Below, in pieces: positions 1 through 6,882 of a stretch of 46,006 bases of DNA (position 1 is its first letter; each line of letters opens with the position of its first letter). The position numbers were made by a program, and so were the translations under genes. The notes below the pieces were generated by a model. That model had not been told where the DNA came from, did not search any database, and saw only the letters and a program-made list of their open reading frames with translations. Source of the DNA: Virgibacillus sp. AGTR (lineage in GTDB: Bacteria > Bacillota > Bacilli > Bacillales > Amphibacillaceae); the NCBI RefSeq assembly GCF_016919725.2, contig NZ_JAJERH010000031.1:1-46006 (forward strand), in the 5' to 3' direction.

Positions 1-63
1 GACCTGGTTAAACAGTTCAAAGTAACCCTTAACGAAAAGACTGTTAGATATACAAAAACATAA
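1..63 (+). CDS. possible 3' end of an upstream gene (partial)
   Basis: The first frame is open from base 1 to a TAA at 61-63 and would encode 20 residues ending VRYTKT. The other two plus-strand frames hit stops within 25 bases. This is weak evidence for the tail of a gene that starts outside the window. The stretch is too short to assign a family and could be chance. Confidence 0.2.
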   Translation, partial: DLVKQFKVTLNEKTVRYTKT

Positions 64-489
64 GATACGCTGGTGTTATTAATAATGAGATCATATATAA
101 TGTTCATTCATGATGTCAGTACCACATTTATGAATCGTAAATACGATTTGATACATAGAAAGGTTATGGTTTTCTTTCATATGAAGTGCTTTATAACAGC
201 ATCAAGGTACATAAAAAGGATAAAATTTAATACAATAAGCTAATATCATTTATTCTATAAATAATAGGTAGCGCTTGCATTCTGCTAAGCTAACGACAAA
301 TTAAAATGTATGCTATATTATTGATTGTAGAGGTGATGGATATATACTCTTTCTACTTTAGCGTAATTTGATGTCCTCACCCTTAAAAATAGGAACAGTC
401 TAGTTTGGGGAGGATAATAGAAAATTGTTACTGGATAAGACATGGCACGAACTAAAACAATTTTCATGTAAGGGGGGATTTGTCAGACT
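64..489. other. intergenic region upstream of cls
   Basis: AT-rich stretch of about 425 bases without a convincing gene. It contains one sigma-A-like promoter candidate (321-348) and the ribosome binding site of cls. I see no riboswitch or repeat here. Confidence 0.5.
321..348 (+). promoter_or_regulatory. candidate sigma-A promoter for cls
   Basis: TTGATT at 321-326, a 16-base spacer, then TATACT at 343-348. It lies about 140 bases before the cls start. The match is moderate (4/6 and 5/6), so this is a candidate only. Confidence 0.3.
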
Positions 490-1932
490 ATGGAAATACT
501 GTCATACTTATTAGGATTTATTTTAATTTTTAATATTGCCTTAGGTGTTTCTATTATCTTTTTGGAACGAAAGGATGCTAGTGCTACATGGGCGTGGTTA
601 ATGGTATTATTGTTTATTCCAATTGCAGGTTTCTTTTTATACTTAATCTTTGGTAAGCCGATTAGTAAACGAAGGATATTTACTTGGGATACAAAGAGTA
701 GACTTGGTGTAAAAACAGCTGTACAATCCCAGCTTCGTGCAATTGAAAACGGTACGTTTGCATTCAAACATAAAGAGATAGCAGAGTATGAGGATTTATA
801 TTATTTACATTTACGTAATGATGATGCCATCTTTACACAAGATAATAAAGTGACCATTTTTACGGATGGAACAGAAAAGTTTGAATCCCTCATTGCTGAT
901 CTGGAAAAAGCTACGGATCATATACATTTGCTTTATTACATCATTCGTGATGATCAACTAGGTAAGCGTATTGCTGACATTCTTATTAAGAAGGCTAATG
1001 AAGGTATAGAGGTTCGTGTACTTTATGATGATATGGGTTCCCGTTCATTACGAAGAAAGTATATTAGACGATTACGCAGAGCTGGCGTAGAAGTGGAGGC
1101 GTTTTTTCCGCCAAAGATTCCGAAAATCAATTTCAAAATTAATTATCGTAACCATCGAAAATTAGGCATTATAGATGGTAAGGTGGGATATATTGGTGGT
1201 TTTAATATTGGTGATGAGTATCTTGGGCAGGATAAGAAATTTGGAAATTGGCGCGATACACATTTGCGTATTTATGGTGATGCGGTTCTGCATATGCAAA
1301 CTCGCTTTATTTTGGATTGGAACCAAGCTTCTAGGAATGATATCTTATATGAAGATCGTTATTACAACGCTGTTCCAGCTGGTGATGTGGGTGTGCAAAT
1401 CGTTTCGAGTGGACCAGATTCAGATTGGGAGCAGATAAAAAATGGATACATTAAAATGATTATGTCTGCCAAGGATTATATTTATATCCAAACACCTTAC
1501 TTTATTCCTGATGAAAGTTTACGGGATGTTCTTAGAATTGCTGCTTTATCGGGGGTAGACGTAAAGATTATGATTCCAAATAAACCGGATCATCCGTTTG
1601 TTTATTGGGCAACATTATCCTATGTCGGTGATTTATTAGATGCAGGTGCAGAGGTGTATATTTATCAGAATGGATTTCTTCATGCTAAAACAATCGTAGT
1701 GGATGGAAAAATTGCATCGGTGGGAACTGCTAATATCGATGTCAGAAGCTTTCGTTTGAACTTTGAAGTAAATGCATTTCTTTATGATAAAGAGTTAACG
1801 AAGCGGTTGGTTGAGGCTTTTAAGGAAGATATTGTGCTATCTACACAAATGACCAAGAAGTTATATAGTAAACGATCATTAGGCATACGGTTTAAAGAAT
1901 CTATCTCCCGATTAATATCACCAGTATTATAA
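490..1932 (+). CDS. cls: cardiolipin synthase (phospholipase D family)
   Basis: Condenses two phosphatidylglycerol molecules to cardiolipin and glycerol at the cytoplasmic membrane. The 480-residue length is typical of bacterial Cls. Two hydrophobic helices occupy roughly residues 1-28 and 35-55 and are followed by two phospholipase D domains. Each carries an HxK(x)4D catalytic motif: H222-R-K224 with D229 in the first and H398-A-K400 with D405 in the second. The ATG start follows a strong AAGGGGGG Shine-Dalgarno with a slightly long spacing of about 12 bases. A thioesterase gene begins 25 bases downstream on the same strand, so the two may be co-transcribed. Bacillaceae often carry several Cls paralogues, and which one this is cannot be decided here. 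Confidence 0.93.
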   Translation: MEILSYLLGFILIFNIALGVSIIFLERKDASATWAWLMVLLFIPIAGFFLYLIFGKPISKRRIFTWDTKSRLGVKTAVQSQLRAIENGTFAFKHKEIAEYEDLYYLHLRNDDAIFTQDNKVTIFTDGTEKFESLIADLEKATDHIHLLYYIIRDDQLGKRIADILIKKANEGIEVRVLYDDMGSRSLRRKYIRRLRRAGVEVEAFFPPKIPKINFKINYRNHRKLGIIDGKVGYIGGFNIGDEYLGQDKKFGNWRDTHLRIYGDAVLHMQTRFILDWNQASRNDILYEDRYYNAVPAGDVGVQIVSSGPDSDWEQIKNGYIKMIMSAKDYIYIQTPYFIPDESLRDVLRIAALSGVDVKIMIPNKPDHPFVYWATLSYVGDLLDAGAEVYIYQNGFLHAKTIVVDGKIASVGTANIDVRSFRLNFEVNAFLYDKELTKRLVEAFKEDIVLSTQMTKKLYSKRSLGIRFKESISRLISPVL

Positions 1933-1957
1933 CAAGTTTGAAAGGAGAAAAGTTAAA

Positions 1958-2482
1958 ATGGAAAAGAAAACATGCTCGACATCATTAGCTGTTAAAACGT
2001 CTCATGTATTGCCTCCTGATACGAATTCATATGGGACATTGTTTGGAGGCAAGTTAATGGCCCATATTGATGATGTGGCTGCAATAGCTGCATCACGTCA
2101 TGCACGTAAGCCTGTAGTAACTGCCTCTACAGATTCTGTTGATTTCCTTGCTCCTGTTAAAGAAGGTCATTCGATATGTATTGAGGCATTTGTAACTTGG
2201 ACGCATAAAACATCAATGGAAGTTTTCGTTAAAGCAGTTACTGAAGATTTACGAACTGGAGAAAGACGTGTTTGTGCTACGGCCTTTTTGACCTTTGTTG
2301 CTGTTGATGAAGACGGCAAACCAAGTCCAGTCCCTGAAGTTATACCTGAGACAGATCATGAGAAAAAACTTCATGAGCTAGCTGCCGTCAGAGCTAAACA
2401 AAGGATTGAGCGTCGTAAACAATCGAAAGAATTTGCACAGGAATTTGGAACGGATTATCCGTGGAATAGTCGAGGAAAATAA
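1958..2482 (+). CDS. acyl-CoA thioesterase, hotdog fold (YkhA-like)
   Basis: Predicted to hydrolyse acyl-CoA thioesters to free fatty acid and CoA in the cytoplasm. The 174-residue protein has the single-hotdog pattern of the YkhA/YciA group. The NSYGTLFGGKLMAHIDD segment (about residues 23-39) holds the catalytic Asp region. It is followed by a TASTDSVDFLAPVKEG strand-turn and a charged C-terminal helix rich in Lys and Arg. An AAGGAG ribosome binding site precedes the ATG. It lies directly after cls, which fits membrane lipid turnover, though the link is inferential. Downstream are a family A repeat and a bidirectional terminator. Confidence 0.88.
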   Translation: MEKKTCSTSLAVKTSHVLPPDTNSYGTLFGGKLMAHIDDVAAIAASRHARKPVVTASTDSVDFLAPVKEGHSICIEAFVTWTHKTSMEVFVKAVTEDLRTGERRVCATAFLTFVAVDEDGKPSPVPEVIPETDHEKKLHELAAVRAKQRIERRKQSKEFAQEFGTDYPWNSRGK

Positions 2483-2518
2483 AGGGGGATTTCTTAGAAT
2501 AAGTAGGGGGAATACATA

Positions 2519-2720
2519 AGAACAAAAGCGCAAGCGTCCGATTAGAAGCGTAGCGACTGGAGCGAGTCAACGAAGATTAAAGGAATCACGGAGTGCTTGC
2601 GAGCGATGATGACTTACCGTAGGGCGATTCGTGAAGTCGCCTCGTTTCTGGGCATTGGAGCTGGACGTGGCTCAACACGCGCCTATTTATCCACATGGGC
2701 AAATTTTATAATTTCCTAGA
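2519..2720 (+). repeat. interspersed repeat family A, copy A1
   Basis: About 200 bp. It reads from AAAAGCGCAAGCG through GACTGGAGCGAGTC, GGCGATTCGTGAAGTCGCC and a CCACATGGGC block to TTTATAATTTCCTAGAC. The same blocks recur at 13409, 21576, 23450, 35706, 38653 and 41032. The GGCGA-TTC/GAA-TCGCC section can form a hairpin. The end reading CTAGG on the opposite strand lies beside the A/T tract of the terminator at 2728-2752. No long open reading frame is conserved between copies. Confidence 0.85.
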
Positions 2721-2727
2721 CAACAAG

Positions 2728-2752
2728 AAAAAAGAGAAATTTCTCTTTTTTT
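2728..2752. terminator. bidirectional intrinsic terminator
   Basis: Near-perfect inverted repeat AAAAAAGAGAAA/TTTCTCTTTTTTT. It would stop transcription of cls-thioesterase on the plus strand and has a T-tract in both directions. Confidence 0.7.
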
Positions 2753-2878
2753 GTGTGGTTCATTCCTTTATTGTAGATTTAGTATACAATATTTAGGGTA
2801 ATAACGAATAACACACACATAAGTATAACGATATGAGCTAAGAAAATGTGGATAGTGTAAAAGGAGGAAGTTTACAGG

Positions 2879-4300
2879 ATGGAGATTTTAAAAAATCTAA
2901 TTAGCGAAGCCAATAACATCTTATGGACGTATGTATTGATTATAGTCTTAATTGGACTGGGGCTGTGGTTTACATTTAAGACGGGATTTGTACAATTTAA
3001 ATATCTTCCAGAGATGTTTCGAGTATTGTTCGATAAGCGGACAATTAGCGCGAGTGGTAAGAAAGGTACCTCTTCATTCCAGGCTTTTGCAATAAGTGCT
3101 GCCTCTAGAGTAGGTACTGGAAATATGGCTGGAGTGGCTTCAGCCATAGCAGCAGGTGGCCCTGGTGCCGTATTCTGGATGTGGCTAATTGCATTACTCG
3201 GATCAGCATCTGGCTTCGTAGAAAGTACACTTGCACAGGTGTATAAAGTACCGGATAAGAATCAATACCGTGGAGGACCAGCTTACTATATGGAAAAGGG
3301 ATTAAAAAAACGGTGGCTGGCAATTATTTTTGCAATAACGATCACCTTTACCTACGGTCTCGTATTTAACTCTGTGCAATCGAATACAATTAGTTTAGCC
3401 TTTAAAGGGCAGTTTGATATTAATCAACACTTGATTGCTTTGTTGTTATTTGTTTTTACTGCAATTGTTATTTTTGGTGGTTTAAAAAGTATTGCAAACG
3501 TTACACAGATTATCGTACCGATTATGGCCATTTTATATATTATCTTATCGTTGTATATTTTACTTGTAAACTTTACTGCAATTCCAGATATGTTATCGAT
3601 TATAATTACGAACGCATTCGGTATTCGGCAAGTAGCCGGTGGAGGCTTTGGCTTGGCGATTATGTGGGGAATTAAGCGAGGATTATTTTCCAATGAAGCT
3701 GGTATGGGTAGTGCACCAAATGCTGCAGCAACAGCAGAAGTATCACATCCAGCCAAGCAAGGGTTTATTCAAGCCTTAGGTGTTTTCTTTGATACGTTAT
3801 TAATTTGTAGTGCAACGGCATTTATTTTAATCACTGCAGGTGGATATGAGGGTAGTAAGGCAGATGGAATCCAATTAACACAAAATGCTTTTGCTTTTCA
3901 TATTGGAGACTGGGCGAGCGGCTTCATTGCAATTGCCATTTTACTATTTGCCTACAGCTCTATTTTAGGCAACTATTACTATGGTGAAAATAATATTGCA
4001 TATATAAAGAATAGTAAAACAGGACTGTTCCTTTATCGGATTGCAGCATTAGCGATGGTTTATTTTGGAGCAGTAGCATCCTTTGATTTTGTTTGGTCTT
4101 TAGCTGACTTGACAATGGCTATTATGGCATTGATCAATCTCTATGCGATATCGAAGCTATTTAAAATTGCTAATAAAGTACTCCAGGATTATCGAAGACA
4201 GCGTAAAGAAGGTAAGGATCCAGTATTTTACCGAGATACTCTAGATAATCAAGAAGGAATCGAGTACTGGGGAAGAGAACAAACAGGTAATACAGAATAG
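2879..4300 (+). CDS. sodium:alanine/amino-acid symporter (AGCS family, AlsT-like)
   Basis: Integral membrane protein of 473 residues expected to import alanine, glycine or glutamine with Na+. About eleven hydrophobic segments are visible. The family signature region SAASRVGTGNMAGVASAI is near residue 75-92, and GGPAYYMEKGLKKRW follows near residue 128. Further conserved blocks are KRGLFSNEAGMGSAPNAAAT in the middle of the protein and ILGNYYYGENN late in it. An AAAGGAGG ribosome binding site sits about 9 bases before the ATG. The gene is monocistronic, with a terminator just after the stop. The substrate among the AlsT, GlnT and YrbD paralogues cannot be fixed from sequence alone. Confidence 0.92.
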   Translation: MEILKNLISEANNILWTYVLIIVLIGLGLWFTFKTGFVQFKYLPEMFRVLFDKRTISASGKKGTSSFQAFAISAASRVGTGNMAGVASAIAAGGPGAVFWMWLIALLGSASGFVESTLAQVYKVPDKNQYRGGPAYYMEKGLKKRWLAIIFAITITFTYGLVFNSVQSNTISLAFKGQFDINQHLIALLLFVFTAIVIFGGLKSIANVTQIIVPIMAILYIILSLYILLVNFTAIPDMLSIIITNAFGIRQVAGGGFGLAIMWGIKRGLFSNEAGMGSAPNAAATAEVSHPAKQGFIQALGVFFDTLLICSATAFILITAGGYEGSKADGIQLTQNAFAFHIGDWASGFIAIAILLFAYSSILGNYYYGENNIAYIKNSKTGLFLYRIAALAMVYFGAVASFDFVWSLADLTMAIMALINLYAISKLFKIANKVLQDYRRQRKEGKDPVFYRDTLDNQEGIEYWGREQTGNTE

Positions 4301-4305
4301 TTCAA

Positions 4306-4346
4306 AACAGACCACATTGCATTGTGCAATGTGGTCTGTTAATTTT
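4306..4346 (+). terminator. intrinsic terminator of the symporter gene
   Basis: A perfect 16-base-pair stem, AACAGACCACATTGCA with TGCAATGTGGTCTGTT, closes on a TTG loop and is followed by AATTTTC. It starts 5 bases after the stop codon. Confidence 0.85.
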
Positions 4347-4354
4347 CTCGTCAG

Positions 4355-4650
4355 TTAAGAAAGTATAAAATCAGTGCAATGACTGCGTTAAGCCAAGTAG
4401 TTATTTTGAATGTTAGATGTATATTGGCAATGCTCCGACTAATTACTTCGCTTTCCGCGGGAACGGCCACAGCTAACTCGGTAAAGAAAAACACGTTACC
4501 AAGTGGAACTTCGGTCTCGTGCTGTTTCCGCCGGAGTCTCGCTTGTTTCAGGTACTAAATGAATGATTCCGTGCAAAAAACGAACGATAATTAATTTTAA
4601 CTTATCATCGTTCGTTTTTTATTGTTTCTTCATTCTTTTGTCTCAGTCTC
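4355..4650 (+). repeat. composite repeat: head of family B joined to family C (copy C1)
   Basis: Bases 4355-4452 match the first 100 bases of family B (TTAAGAAAGTATAAAATC onward, including GACTAATTAC). The sequence then continues as the family C core: TTCCGCGGGAACGGCC, the stem CTCGGTAA/TTACCAAG, and CCGCCGGAGTCTCGC. It ends with the C tail containing the AACGAACGAT hairpin and TTTTGTCTCAG. It starts 9 bases beyond a terminator T-tract and ends 4 bases before the stop of the minus-strand HxlR gene. No coding capacity is apparent. Confidence 0.8.
4575..4620. terminator. repeat-borne intrinsic terminator of the HxlR gene
   Basis: AAAAAACGAACGAT pairs perfectly with ATCGTTCGTTTTTT. The hairpin belongs to repeat family C and lies about 34 bases beyond the HxlR stop codon in that gene's direction. 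The same hairpin recurs after ku (28668-28710), and a variant occurs after pta (40982-41027). Confidence 0.75.
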
Positions 4651-4653
4651 ATT

Positions 4654-4977
4654 TCACTCTTCATCTATTTCTTCTAATGAAATATGATGATCTGCCCAAC
4701 ATTGAATTTCTTTAATAACTGGTTCTAATGCTTTTCCTTTTTCGGAAAGAGAATATTCAATACGAACAGGAAACTCCGAATAAATATCTCTTGTAACGAT
4801 TCCTTCTTTTTCTAGCATTTTAAGTCGATCAGAGAGCAACCGCCCGCTGATAGGCAAATCAGCTTCCATTTCAGAGAAACGTTTTGTACCTTTTAATAGT
4901 TCAAAAAGTATAAGCCCTACCCAGCGTGTGCTAAGAAGTCCCATAGCTTTTTCGAAACGTGGACAAAGGTTCTCCAT
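4654..4977 (-). CDS. HxlR-family winged-helix transcriptional regulator
   Basis: Small DNA-binding regulator of about 107 residues when started at the ATG at 4977, the usual size for HxlR/MarR-like proteins. I chose this start because GAGGTGAT, an excellent Shine-Dalgarno, lies 6 bases upstream; a longer frame to 5100 has no such signal. Cys5 is the N-terminal cysteine seen in many HxlR proteins and is often redox-sensing. It is followed by STRWVGLILFELLKGTKRFSEM, RLLSDRLKMLEKEGIV (recognition helix) and the wing VRIEYSLSEKGKAL. It is transcribed divergently from the aminopeptidase gene, so it may act on the shared 225-base region; this is inference. Confidence 0.88.
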   Translation of the reverse strand: MENLCPRFEKAMGLLSTRWVGLILFELLKGTKRFSEMEADLPISGRLLSDRLKMLEKEGIVTRDIYSEFPVRIEYSLSEKGKALEPVIKEIQCWADHHISLEEIDEE

Positions 4978-5147
4978 GATCATCACCTCAATCGGTATCA
5001 TATATCTATTAGCAAATTCTACAGTTATTACGAAAAGTAACCTATTTTTAGGATAACATAATCTCGATATGTCGTAAATAGATAAGGGGGATAATAACAA
5101 ATATTTTCCAATTTATTCTAATTATAAAAAGTTATTTGGTAATTTTA

Positions 5148-5176
5148 TTGAATTTATGAAATAATAACGGTATACG
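5148..5176 (+). promoter_or_regulatory. candidate sigma-A promoter for the aminopeptidase gene
   Basis: TTGAAT at 5148-5153, a 17-base spacer, TATACG at 5171-5176. It would give a leader of about 20 bases before the ATG at 5203. Confidence 0.4.
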
Positions 5177-5202
5177 AAATAATTTAATTTGGAGGTAAAG
5201 AG

Positions 5203-6441
5203 ATGGTTAGTCAACGTACACAAGAAAAATATGCAGAGTTAGCATTACGCACTGGTGTGAATATACAGAAGGATCAGGCATTAATGGTTAATGCGCCAAT
5301 TGAGGGTGCAGATTTTACAAGAATCGTTGTACGTAAAGCGTATGAGTTAGGAGCAAAGGACGTACATATTAATTGGGTGGATGATGAGCTTACATTGTTA
5401 AAATATGAAAACGCTCCAGATGAAGTTATTGCTAGTTTTCCTGAGTGGAAAGTGGAGCTACAAAAAAGCTATGTTGAGGATGGAGCGGCAATATTAAATA
5501 TTCGTTCAACGAATCCTGATTTATTAAAGGATATTGATCCTTCCCGTGTAGCAAAAGCAAATAAAGCAGCTGGCGAGGCGATGAAGCACCTTCGGAAGTA
5601 TACCATGAATGATATCATTCCGTGGTCAATTATTTCTATTCCAACAGGAGATTGGGCACAAAAGATTTTCCCAGAAAAATCAAGAGAAGATGCCATTGAA
5701 AGCCTTTGGGACGCAATTGTAAAAATAGTAAGGGTTGATCAAGATGATCCGATAGCAGCTTGGGATGCACATAACGAAACACTCCGAACTGCTCGTGAAA
5801 TCTTAAACAAGAAAAATTATAAGAAGCTAGTATTTACTGCGCCAGGAACAAACTTAGAGATGGAACTTCCTAAAGGACATATTTGGAAGGGGGGTTCTGC
5901 AAAAACGTCGAGTGGCACGACCTTTAATCCGAATATGCCAACAGAAGAAGTGTTTTCTATGCCCCACAAATATGGTGTGAATGGTACAGTAGCCAGTACA
6001 AAACCGCTTAATTATGGTGGTAGCTTAATCGATAATTTTAGTCTAACGTTTAAAGATGGAAAAGTGGTTGATTATCAAGCTGAACAAGGGGAGAATACCT
6101 TAAAGCATTTATTAGAAACAGATGACGGTTCTAAGCGCCTTGGTGAAGTAGCATTAGTACCTCATGAATCACCAGTTTCTCAATCTGGTTTAATCTTCTA
6201 TAATACGTTGTTTGATGAGAATGCCTCTTGTCATATTGCGCTTGGTAAGGCATATCCTACAAATGTAGAGGGTGGAGCTGCAATGAACGAAGAGGAGCTA
6301 GATAAGCATGGAGTGAATGATAGTTTAAATCATGTCGATTTCATGATTGGTTCAGAGCAATTGGATATAGACGGTGTATTTGAAGATGGAACAACAGAAG
6401 CTATTTTCCGTAATGGAACTTGGGCATTAGATATAAAGTAA
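5203..6441 (+). CDS. ampS: aminopeptidase, M29 (thermophilic metalloaminopeptidase) family
   Basis: Releases N-terminal residues from peptides in the cytoplasm using a two-metal centre. At 412 residues it matches AmpS/aminopeptidase T in length. Candidate metal-ligand segments of the family are visible: PTEEVF in the middle, GEVALVPHESPVS (Glu and His), NASCHIALGKAY (His) and NHVDFMIGS (His and Asp). A GGAGG ribosome binding site precedes the ATG by 8-9 bases. It is a single gene, divergent from the HxlR regulator, and is followed by a long hairpin and a family D repeat. Confidence 0.93.
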   Translation: MVSQRTQEKYAELALRTGVNIQKDQALMVNAPIEGADFTRIVVRKAYELGAKDVHINWVDDELTLLKYENAPDEVIASFPEWKVELQKSYVEDGAAILNIRSTNPDLLKDIDPSRVAKANKAAGEAMKHLRKYTMNDIIPWSIISIPTGDWAQKIFPEKSREDAIESLWDAIVKIVRVDQDDPIAAWDAHNETLRTAREILNKKNYKKLVFTAPGTNLEMELPKGHIWKGGSAKTSSGTTFNPNMPTEEVFSMPHKYGVNGTVASTKPLNYGGSLIDNFSLTFKDGKVVDYQAEQGENTLKHLLETDDGSKRLGEVALVPHESPVSQSGLIFYNTLFDENASCHIALGKAYPTNVEGGAAMNEEELDKHGVNDSLNHVDFMIGSEQLDIDGVFEDGTTEAIFRNGTWALDIK

Positions 6442-6445
6442 AACA

Positions 6446-6484
6446 ACAATCAGTTGGGGGTATGATTTATCCCCGACTGATTGT
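6446..6484 (+). terminator. hairpin after the aminopeptidase gene
   Basis: CAATCAGTTGGGG and CCCCGACTGATTG pair with one mismatch around an 11-base loop. The hairpin begins 5 bases after the stop. There is no U-tract, so it may be an RNA 3'-end stabiliser or part of the adjoining family D repeat rather than a classical terminator. Confidence 0.45.
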
Positions 6485-6485
6485 T

Positions 6486-6628
6486 AGTACCACAAGAGTA
6501 TGACCTAAAGGCCCTGGAACCAATCGGACATTTACTGGCAGTCGATCCCCCACTTATATATATTGCTTTCTTTTTATTGCTTGAAGTGGGTGATCTTACT
6601 GCCAGTTATATGCGGGATAAAAGGTGAA
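6486..6628 (+). repeat. interspersed repeat family D, copy D1
   Basis: Contains TTAGTACCACAAGAG, ATGACCTAAAG and CCAATCGGACATT. A long imperfect inverted repeat follows: TTTACTGGCAGTCGATC and CCCACTT against AAGTGGGTGATCTTAC and TGCCAGTTAT. Related copies are at 29227, 42750 and 45449, with fragments at 9146, 19990 and 25809. Non-coding, MITE-like in shape. Confidence 0.75.
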
Positions 6629-6630
6629 CA

Positions 6631-6672
6631 ACGGAAGCAGTCAGCTCGAAATAGAGAGCTGACTGCTTCCGT
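6631..6672. other. strong 17-bp hairpin in the ampS-recQ gap
   Basis: ACGGAAGCAGTCAGCTC pairs perfectly with GAGCTGACTGCTTCCGT around an 8-base loop. No T-tract follows, so it is not a clear terminator. The rest of the gap (6673-6882) holds no gene or repeat that I recognise. Confidence 0.5.
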
Positions 6673-6882
6673 TTATACGGATCCAAGGGTCTTCTTGTCC
6701 GAAGGTGAAGGACTTTCGTTTCCGTGGTTGAATGCGTAGGTTTCCTCATGGAAATCGCTTCGTTCGGGAATCTAGGATCAATTGTTACGCTATAGGAGAT
6801 TTGGGTCTTTACTCACTAGGACATTACACTGGTACTCGTCGTCAAGTCTGGCAAGGACCATCTTTTTTTACCCAATATCCGA

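Noticed and set aside
4978-5100. Longer start for the HxlR regulator
   Set aside because: No ribosome binding site there; GAGGTGAT before 4977 gives a protein of normal HxlR length.
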